Shown: positions 4,750 through 9,947 of the stretch, piece by piece
Layout of the letters: each line of letters starts with the position of its first letter
Position numbering within the stretch: position 1 is the first letter of the stretch
Assembly (NCBI GenBank): GCA_955652545.1
Contig: CATPCA010000342.1
Span: forward strand, 1 to 9,947
DNA: 9,947 nt
Source of the DNA: Candidatus Dormiibacterota bacterium
GTDB lineage: Bacteria > Chloroflexota > Dormibacteria > UBA8260
Direction of reading: 5' to 3'
Program-made: the position numbers and the translations under genes
Notes under the pieces: generated by a model
Told to the model about the DNA's origin: nothing
Seen by the model: the letters and a program-made list of their open reading frames with translations, nothing else
The model's database searches: none

Positions 4750-7509
4750 CTAGGCGAGCGCGCCCTCGCGATCCCCGCTCGGCAGCGCGTCGTGGAGGCC
4801 CTTGCGTGAGGTGATGCCGAGCTTGTCGAACACCTTCCTCAAGTGCCACTCAACGGTGCGGTCGCTGAGATAGAGCTCCGCGCCGATTTCTGGATTCGTC
4901 CGTCCCTCCCGGGCAAGTCGTGCGATGTGCTCCTCCTGAGGCGTGAGCTCATCACGTGTGTCTTCTCGACGCTTTCGCACCTTCTCGCCCGTGGCGAGCA
5001 GCTCGCGTCGTGCGCGGTCCGCGAATCCCTGCGCGCCCATCGAGGCGAAGATGTCGTACGCGGCGCGCAGCTGCTCGCGCGCGTCAACGCGCCGGTTCTC
5101 GCGACGCAGCCACTCGCCATAGGTCAGGCGGGCACGAGCGAGGTGCGCAGCCATCCGGCATTGGCCGAGCCACTCGATCGCCTGACGGTGGAGTTCCTCG
5201 GCCGCGGCGCCCTCCTCGACGAGCGCGCGTGAGCGCGCGTCGGTTCCCCTCGCCCACGCGGTGCCGCTCGCACGCGTCCGCTCGGAAAGGCGACCCGCCG
5301 CGGCGCGTGCGACGTCCAGCTCACCACCTCGCGATGCGGCCTCGACCAGCTCGTACAATGCCCAGGACGACGTCACGATGTCGTCCGACGCCGCCGCCTT
5401 CTGCGCCGCTTCGAGCGCAAGCGCGTACTGACCGAGGCCGTTGTACAGGATCGCGGTCGCGTATTCGGCAACGGTGATCGCACATCCTTCGCCTCGCGTG
5501 GCGGCGCCGCGGGCCATCGCATCGATCAGGTGGACGCCGATAGACGCCTGACCCCGCCACGCAGCGAGCAGGAGCGGGATGTACGGGAGGGTCTCGGCTC
5601 TCATTCCCGGATCGAGGCCCTCGGCCTCGGCCATGAGCCCAGCCGCCGCGGATAGCTGTCCGGCCTGGATGAGATTCCCAGCGAGGTAGTCGAGTGCATA
5701 CGGAAGCAGACTCAGCGTTCCCGTTGCGCGCGCGAGCTCCGCCTGGCCGGATGCGAGCTCGAACCATGCCTGATCGTCCCACAGTTCCTGTGCCGCGATG
5801 TTGTACGACACACACAACCAGTCCAGCTGCGGCTCCTCGGCGCGATAGGCGCGCAGCGACCTGCGCAACGTCGGCGCTGCCGCGACGTATCCATCGGTCA
5901 AACGGGTGGCGAGGCCGAGCAGCAGCAGCTGCCTTGCTGGCAACGGCTCGGGTCCCAGGGGCGCCGAACGAGCCGCGAGAGCGATGTCGGCCGCACCGGC
6001 GCCGGTGGCCAGACGGGCGGCGTATATCGAAGCAAGCAGCGCTTCCAGATACGTCTCCCGTGCGAGCTCGGCGTCGAGCGGCCCGAGCTGCTCCGCCGCG
6101 CGCAGCAGCAACGGCGGAGCGTCGCTACCGCGTCGCAGCGCAAAGGCAATCTGAGCCCGCACCTGCTGCACCTGGGCTCGACCAAGCTCGCCAAGTGGGC
6201 CGACCTCTGTCGTTGCGAGTAGCGACTCGGCGGCGGCGATGTCTCCCGCCGCAAACTTCGCCCGTGCCGCAGAGAGCGCGCGTGACGCGCGCATCGCGGG
6301 GTCCGGAGTGAACGCTACCGCGCGCTCCAGGAATGCGGCGGCGGCGGCGATGCCGCCGCGGCCCTGCGCACGACTCGCACAATGGATCAACTCGCCGGCC
6401 AGATCTTCATCCGGCACATTCGCCGCGTGCGCTCGATGCCATGCTCGTCGATCAGGATCCGTCTCTGGATCGGTGGCAGCTGCGAGGGCACCATGTGCTG
6501 CTTGCCGGTCCGCCGCCGATGCGGCGCGGTACACCGCGGATCTCAACAGCGGATGCCGAAACCGCACGCGCGCTCCGATCTCCAACAACTGCTCCGTCGC
6601 CGCCGGCGCCGCGGCGGTGCTGTCGATCCCAAGCGTGTCGGCGGCACGCCAGACCAGCGTTGCATCACCGACCGGATCGGCCGCTGCCAACAGCATCAGG
6701 CGCTGTGTCGCGTCAGGCAACGCGCCGAGGCGACGCAGGTAGTGGTCCTCGATGTGATGCGGAAGGCTTCCTGCGTCGGGAAGCGCGAAGCCACCTGCGA
6801 GCTCGGCGGCGCTCATGCCCCGCGGTAGCTCCAACAGCGCAAGGGGATTGCCACGCGTCTCCGCGACGATCCGGTCGCGGACGCGCTCATCGAGTGGGCC
6901 CGGGATGGCGGCGGCCAGTAGGGCGCGGGCATCGACCTCTTGCAGCCCTTCAACCAACAGAGCGGGCAGGTCCGCGAACGCGCGCTCAGTGCTTGGTTCG
7001 CGAACCGCGAATACGATCGCGACCGCCTCGGCCAGGAGCCGTCGCGCGACGAATCCGAGGACCTGAGCCGAGGCGCCGTCGAGCCACTGCGCGTCATCGA
7101 CGAAACACAGTAGCGGCCGCTGTACGGCAGACTCGGCCAGCAGGCTGAGCGCAGCCAAGGCGACCAGGAACCGGTCAGGAGCTTCGCCTGACGAGAGCCC
7201 GAACGCGACGCTCAAGGCGCGCTGCTGGGGCTCCGGAAGCGCGTCGAGCTGAGCAAGCATCGGCGCGCAGAGCTGATGCAGGCCCGCAAACGGCAACTCC
7301 ATTTCGGACTCGACACCCGCGATCCGAGCTATTCGAAAACCAGAGGCCTGCCGCGCGGCGTAGTGCAAGAGCGCAGTCTTTCCGACACCCGCCTCACCGC
7401 GGATGACGAGGACCGCACTCTGGCCCTTGCGCACATTCTCCAACAGCCGGTCCAGCATTTCCCTCTCGCTGGTCCGGCCCCGAAACGCCGGCAGGCGCTG
7501 GGCGGCCAT
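4750..7509 (-). CDS. LAL-type LuxR family regulator (AAA ATPase with C-terminal HTH)
   Basis: A 919-residue regulator of the large ATP-binding LuxR (LAL/MalT-like) class. The N-terminus (FRGRTSEREMLDRLL) leads to Walker A GEAGVGKT (38-45) and Walker B LLCFVDDAQWLD (about 133-144), followed by the ATPase lid and winged part (to about 350). Residues about 380-840 are Ala/Leu-rich helical repeats of TPR type, the probable effector-sensing region. The C-terminal GerE/LuxR helix-turn-helix (about 854-909) begins ELTPQEEHIARLAREGRTNP and includes LSDRTVEWHLRKVFDKLGI. All parts are intact and the length is typical of the class (850-1000). I prefer the ATG at 7509, preceded by GGGGGAC, over the GTG at 7551. 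LAL proteins are usually pathway-specific activators. Its position in the middle of a cluster whose genes share a leader box makes it the best candidate for binding that box; this is inference. Confidence 0.92.
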   Translation of the reverse strand: MAAQRLPAFRGRTSEREMLDRLLENVRKGQSAVLVIRGEAGVGKTALLHYAARQASGFRIARIAGVESEMELPFAGLHQLCAPMLAQLDALPEPQQRALSVAFGLSSGEAPDRFLVALAALSLLAESAVQRPLLCFVDDAQWLDGASAQVLGFVARRLLAEAVAIVFAVREPSTERAFADLPALLVEGLQEVDARALLAAAIPGPLDERVRDRIVAETRGNPLALLELPRGMSAAELAGGFALPDAGSLPHHIEDHYLRRLGALPDATQRLMLLAAADPVGDATLVWRAADTLGIDSTAAAPAATEQLLEIGARVRFRHPLLRSAVYRAASAADRQAAHGALAAATDPETDPDRRAWHRAHAANVPDEDLAGELIHCASRAQGRGGIAAAAAFLERAVAFTPDPAMRASRALSAARAKFAAGDIAAAESLLATTEVGPLGELGRAQVQQVRAQIAFALRRGSDAPPLLLRAAEQLGPLDAELARETYLEALLASIYAARLATGAGAADIALAARSAPLGPEPLPARQLLLLGLATRLTDGYVAAAPTLRRSLRAYRAEEPQLDWLCVSYNIAAQELWDDQAWFELASGQAELARATGTLSLLPYALDYLAGNLIQAGQLSAAAGLMAEAEGLDPGMRAETLPYIPLLLAAWRGQASIGVHLIDAMARGAATRGEGCAITVAEYATAILYNGLGQYALALEAAQKAAASDDIVTSSWALYELVEAASRGGELDVARAAAGRLSERTRASGTAWARGTDARSRALVEEGAAAEELHRQAIEWLGQCRMAAHLARARLTYGEWLRRENRRVDAREQLRAAYDIFASMGAQGFADRARRELLATGEKVRKRREDTRDELTPQEEHIARLAREGRTNPEIGAELYLSDRTVEWHLRKVFDKLGITSRKGLHDALPSGDREGALA

Positions 7510-7530
7510 TCGTCCCCCAAAACGTAAACG

Positions 7531-7561
7531 ACCAGGGACGCGACCCGGCACGCCCCCTGGT
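7531..7561. promoter_or_regulatory. ACCAGGG...CCCTGGT dyad between the LAL and SDR genes
   Basis: ACCAGGG (7531-7537) and its inverse CCCTGGT (7555-7561) face each other across 17 bp in the 110-bp space between the divergent regulator and oxidoreductase. CCAGGG is also the first half of the leader box found before three other genes. The bases after either CCAGGG resemble the second half only partly (plus strand CCCGGCACGCC, 7 of 11 positions; minus strand CCGGGTCGCG with an extra T). It may be a degenerate two-sided version of the same site. Confidence 0.38.
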
Positions 7562-7592
7562 GCGATGCAGGCCGATCATAGCGAGCCTTGTC

Positions 7593-7606
7593 TGTGTGAC
7601 CACACA
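7593..7606. promoter_or_regulatory. TGTGTG-AC-CACACA inverted repeat in the SDR leader
   Basis: A perfect inverted repeat with 6-bp arms and a 2-bp centre ends 13 bp before the SDR start codon and just upstream of its GAGGGAAGG ribosome binding site. With a 2-nt centre it is better as a protein-binding dyad than as an RNA hairpin. No partner copy is seen elsewhere in the window. Confidence 0.33.
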
Positions 7607-7619
7607 CTCCGAGGGAAGG

Positions 7620-8285
7620 ATGCCTACCGACCGCGTGGCGATCGTCACGGGGGGCTCGCGCGGTGTCGGGCGTGAAGTCGCGCGCAAGCTTGCGGGCCGG
7701 AACTACGCCGTCGTCATCCACTATGCGAGGAACCAGGCTGCAGCTGAGGCCGCCGTCGAGGAGGTCCTCGCCGCCAACGGCACGGCGCTCGCGGTTCGCG
7801 CCGACGTCACCGACGAGCTCGACGTCGCGCGGCTGTTCGGTGAGACCACCGAGGCGTTCGGTGGTGTCGATGTCCTGGTCCACGCCGCCGGACAGAGGAA
7901 CTTGGGTCCGGTTGTCGACTACGACCTCGACGTGTTCGATGCCCTCCTCAGGACGAATGTACGCGGCATGTTCGTCGTCAACCAGCTGGCGTCGCGTCAG
8001 CTTCGTTCCGGGGGCGCGCTCGTCAACTTCTCCTGGGCCAGCGTAGGCTCGGCGTCTCCGAACTATGCCGCCTACGCGGCGTGCAAGGGCGCGGTGGAGA
8101 TCCTCACGCCGATGCTCGCCCGCGAACTGTGCGGCCGTGACATTACGGTCAACGCCGTCGCAGCTGTTGAAGCGCGCCCAGACAGTCTGGCCGGCATCGC
8201 GAACGTCGTCGCATTCCTGGTTGGCAAGGAAGGCCACTCCGTCAACGGCCAGGTGATCCGCTCTGAAGCGGGTTCGTTTGGGTGA
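7620..8285 (+). CDS. Short-chain dehydrogenase/reductase (SDR), classical type, shortened
   Basis: A 221-residue NAD(P)-dependent oxidoreductase with a Rossmann fold. The nucleotide-binding TGGSRGVG is at 10-17, the DV of the adenine pocket at 62-63, HAAG (88-91) takes the place of NNAG, Asn113 is in LLRTNV, the active-site Ser is probably Ser138, and YAACK gives Tyr152 and Lys156. The Arg of SRG in the glycine loop is compatible with NADPH use. It resembles FabG-type 3-oxoacyl reductases but is about 25 residues short of the usual 245-250. After 'ITVNAVA' (175-181) the PG motif and substrate-lid loop are missing and the chain passes at once to the helix before the C-terminal 'VNGQVIR'. The start at 7620 gives the normal N-terminus; an in-frame upstream start adds residues without SDR similarity. 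It is divergent from the LAL regulator. Substrate unknown. Confidence 0.88.
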   Translation: MPTDRVAIVTGGSRGVGREVARKLAGRNYAVVIHYARNQAAAEAAVEEVLAANGTALAVRADVTDELDVARLFGETTEAFGGVDVLVHAAGQRNLGPVVDYDLDVFDALLRTNVRGMFVVNQLASRQLRSGGALVNFSWASVGSASPNYAAYAACKGAVEILTPMLARELCGRDITVNAVAAVEARPDSLAGIANVVAFLVGKEGHSVNGQVIRSEAGSFG

Positions 8286-8300
8286 AAGCCAGGGCATCGA

Positions 8301-8323
8301 CCAGGGATCTGCACGGGCGCGAC
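8301..8323 (+). promoter_or_regulatory. Shared leader box, copy B (upstream of the DUF4331 gene)
   Basis: CCAGGG-ATCTGC-ACGGGCGCGAC, ending 60 bp before the ATG at 8384 and beginning 15 bp after the SDR stop codon. A second CCAGGG lies just upstream (8289-8294). Compared without gaps to copy A, a further exact 9-mer TGATGCCAG occurs at the same offset (8345-8353), so similarity extends well beyond the box. Its presence suggests that the DUF4331 gene has its own regulated start and is not merely read through from the SDR gene. Confidence 0.6.
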
Positions 8324-8383
8324 CAGCCGCCCAACGCACGACCCTGATGCCAGCACACATCAACCCACGGAGATCAACTCACG

Positions 8384-9361
8384 ATGTCCAACCACTTCAG
8401 CGCTGACAATCTCAAGTTCCCCGGCGACGACCGCCGCCTGGACTTGACCGATGTGTTCATGTTCCAGTCACCAGACAGCCCTGACAAGACGGTGTTGATC
8501 ATCGACTCGAACCCAACGAGCGCCCCACCGCCCATACCCTCACCAACGACGGGTCCCGAATTCCACCCCGACGCGGTCTACCGGATCAATGTCGACAACA
8601 ACGGCGACTCGAAAGCCGACGTTGCGTTCACCTTCACGTTCTCAGAGTTCGAGAGTGGCATGCAAACCGGGACCGCGTGGTACGCGACTGGAGGCCAAGC
8701 CAGGGAGGCCGAGCCGGTCGGTGAACAGCTCATCGCATCGTTGCCGGTCAGCTTTGACGGCCAGGCCCGGCCCGTCCAGGTCGGCGCGATCCGGCTGTTC
8801 GCCGGGCTTCGCAGCGACCCGTTCTTCGCCGATGTCGAGGGCGCTCTCCACGGATTCCAGTGGACCGGCCACGACGACTTCGCCGAGAACAACGTCGACT
8901 CCATAGCGCTCGAGGTACCCAGCAACATGCTCGGCGCCGAGCCCGTGATCGGGGTCTGGGCCACGATCAGCCTGCGCCGCGATGGGATGCTCGTGCCGAT
9001 GGACCGCGGCGGCAACCCGACCATCAACCCGTTCATCAACCCAGACGGCGAGAAAGACCTCTACAACTCTCGGCAGCCAGCCGACGACCTCGCCAACTAC
9101 CTGGGGCCGTGGTCCAAAATCCTGGAAAACGGCGGCTACTCGCCCGACGAGGCCAAGGCGGCAGCAATGCAAGTGCTGCCCGACATCCTCCGGCTCGACC
9201 GCACCAGGCCCGCCAACTATCCCAACGGCCGAGTCCTGACCGACGACGTCTACAGCATGCGTTTTGCCTGGCTGACCCACGGCAAGGTTCCACCCACCGG
9301 GCTCAAGCCGCACGACAACCTCCTGGCAGAGTTCCCGTTCCTCGGTGTCCCGAATTCCTAG
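8384..9361 (+). CDS. DUF4331 family protein
   Basis: A 325-residue protein that matches DUF4331 along its length. It opens with SNHFSADNLKFPGDDRRLDL and TDVFMFQSPDSPDKTVLIID (the family's 'DxTDVYAFxSPDxPDTVTLI' segment). Then come FHPDAVYRINVDNNGDSKAD (a calcium-loop-like DxNxDGxxD tract), a central ADVEGALHGFQWTGHDDFAE region, and a C-terminal half with TINPFINPDGEKDLYNSRQP and DDVYSMRFAWLTHGK. The family has no established biochemical role. Many members are secreted, but this one begins directly with the mature-type sequence and shows no signal peptide, so it is probably cytosolic. The Shine-Dalgarno (CGGAGA) lies about 11 bp before the ATG. It follows the SDR gene by 98 bp, a gap that contains leader box B. 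No truncation is visible. Confidence 0.9.
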   Translation: MSNHFSADNLKFPGDDRRLDLTDVFMFQSPDSPDKTVLIIDSNPTSAPPPIPSPTTGPEFHPDAVYRINVDNNGDSKADVAFTFTFSEFESGMQTGTAWYATGGQAREAEPVGEQLIASLPVSFDGQARPVQVGAIRLFAGLRSDPFFADVEGALHGFQWTGHDDFAENNVDSIALEVPSNMLGAEPVIGVWATISLRRDGMLVPMDRGGNPTINPFINPDGEKDLYNSRQPADDLANYLGPWSKILENGGYSPDEAKAAAMQVLPDILRLDRTRPANYPNGRVLTDDVYSMRFAWLTHGKVPPTGLKPHDNLLAEFPFLGVPNS

Positions 9362-9603
9362 GCCGAAGCCACGGTCCTTTCGATGTACGAACAACGGACG
9401 GGATGGCGATTGGGGACGAGCACCGCTTTTTTAGTGCGCAAGATGGAGGTAACGACCGGCTACCTGGCGGCAACTGGCCAGCAGCAGAGTCCGACGCCCT
9501 AACCCACCCGAATGATGCTATCGCGCGGCTCGCCGACAATGCGCCTTGATCTCGGTGCTAGTGGTGTGTCGCTTAAATAGTGATCTGTCGTAGTGTGGGT
9601 GGG
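9362..9603. other. Gene-free stretch between DUF4331 and the transposase remnant
   Basis: About 240 bp without a convincing gene; a 39-codon frame from ATG 9384 has no family features or good ribosome binding site. A T6 run at about 9427-9432 is not preceded by a stable hairpin. From about 9565 the composition changes to a T- and G-rich stretch (CGCTTAAATAGTGATCTGTC), which may be the left end of the IS630-type element that follows. Confidence 0.45.
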
Positions 9604-9756
9604 ATGGTGGCTGCGGCTGGGGCTTTGGAGATGACGGGTGGGCAGCGGGTTGAGCTGGAGGGGCTTGCTCGTTCGCACACCGCGCCGGCTCGGGAGGTGC
9701 GCCAGGCCAAGGCGTTGTTGTGGGCCGCCGCGGAGGGAACCGCTGCGGTGGGGCGC
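9604..9756 (+). mobile_element. IS630-family transposase, N-terminal fragment
   Basis: From ATG 9604 the frame reads ALEMTGGQRVELEGLARSHT followed by APAREVRQAKALLWAAAEG. This is the standard N-terminus of actinobacterial IS630-type transposases ('L-T-x-x-Q-R-x-x-L-E-x-L-x-R-S-x-T-A-P-A-R-x-V-x-R-A-x-x-L-L-A-A'), the start of the DNA-binding domain. About 50 codons in, the similarity is lost before the helix-turn-helix is complete. The same frame stays open to the window edge, but that part is antisense to the RibD-like gene. A complete transposase has about 340-370 residues and a DDE domain, so this is an inactive remnant. Codons are unusually rich in GGG, GTT and GGT compared with neighbouring genes. 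The exact breakpoint is uncertain by some tens of bases. Confidence 0.62.
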
Positions 9757-9794
9757 GCAAGAGCCGCGAACCAGGGCTCCATGATGCGGCCGGC

Positions 9795-9812
9795 TCGGGC
9801 TAGCAAGCCCGA
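9795..9812 (-). terminator. Short hairpin after the RibD-like gene
   Basis: TCGGGCT (9795-9801) and AGCCCGA (9806-9812) form a 7-bp perfect stem with a 4-nt loop, beginning 3 bp after the stop codon of the minus-strand gene. There is no U-rich tail, so it is at best a weak terminator or RNA-stabilising hairpin. Confidence 0.35.
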
Positions 9813-9815
9813 TGG

Positions 9816-9947
<132 letters not shown>

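Noticed and set aside
4956..7148. Several plus-strand frames of 130-270 codons antisense to the LAL regulator
   Set aside because: Their translations are Arg/Pro/Ala-rich without any domain features, and the minus-strand frame encodes a complete LAL protein with Walker motifs and HTH.
8555..8570. A match to the repeat tail (CCCGAATTCCACC) inside the DUF4331 gene
   Set aside because: It covers only about a dozen bases, lies within well-conserved coding sequence (GPEFHPD) and has no tRNA-like arms beside it; chance similarity.
9415..9436. T6 run as a rho-independent terminator of the DUF4331 gene
   Set aside because: The only pairing around it is GCAC/GTGC with the T run in the loop; there is no stable stem directly before the T run.
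9384..9503. A 39-codon plus-strand frame after the DUF4331 gene
   Set aside because: No ribosome binding site, no recognisable family features and no neighbour that would suggest a small gene here.

Overview
The window is GC-rich, densely coded DNA from a high-GC, actinobacterial-type genome. The strongest pointers are a 919-residue AAA-ATPase/LuxR (LAL) regulator, a DUF899 protein, a DUF4331 protein and a TetR/cupin pair. A soil actinobacterium, perhaps of the Solirubrobacterales/Thermoleophilia kind, fits, but the species cannot be fixed from the sequence alone. No rRNA, CRISPR array, complete tRNA or integrase was seen.

Left part (1-2130), a rearranged accessory zone. The 3' end of a DUF899 gene is followed by the first codons of a VOC (glyoxalase-like) gene that breaks off inside a 61-bp sequence resembling the 3' half of a tRNA-Pro(GGG). 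A second copy, with one mismatch, lies 1774 bp downstream in the same orientation. Between the copies is a self-contained module: a TetR repressor (minus), divergent promoters over a TATAGAGT operator, a 37-codon truncated cupin-like gene, and an intact cupin gene that overlaps it by ATGA.

Central part (2167-9361), a probable catabolic or lactone-processing cluster. It holds an alpha/beta hydrolase of the non-heme haloperoxidase type (minus), a muconolactone-isomerase/DUF3237 fusion (plus), a second DUF3237-like barrel protein (plus), a large LAL regulator (minus), a short SDR oxidoreductase (plus) and a DUF4331 protein (plus). The hydrolase, the fusion and the DUF4331 gene carry the same box, CCAGGG-N6-ACGGGCGCGAC, in gene orientation, ending 58, 58 and 60 bp before their start codons. 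Degenerate versions occur between the LAL and SDR genes. I infer a small regulon, possibly controlled by the neighbouring LAL protein. The chemistry is not proven. A muconolactone-isomerase fold beside an alpha/beta hydrolase recalls the isomerase and enol-lactonase steps of the beta-ketoadipate pathway.

Right edge (9362-9947), a junction zone. A gene-free stretch leads into the N-terminal fragment of an IS630-type transposase, which stops abruptly. It meets, tail to tail, the C-terminal end of a RibD/dihydrofolate-reductase-like gene on the minus strand.
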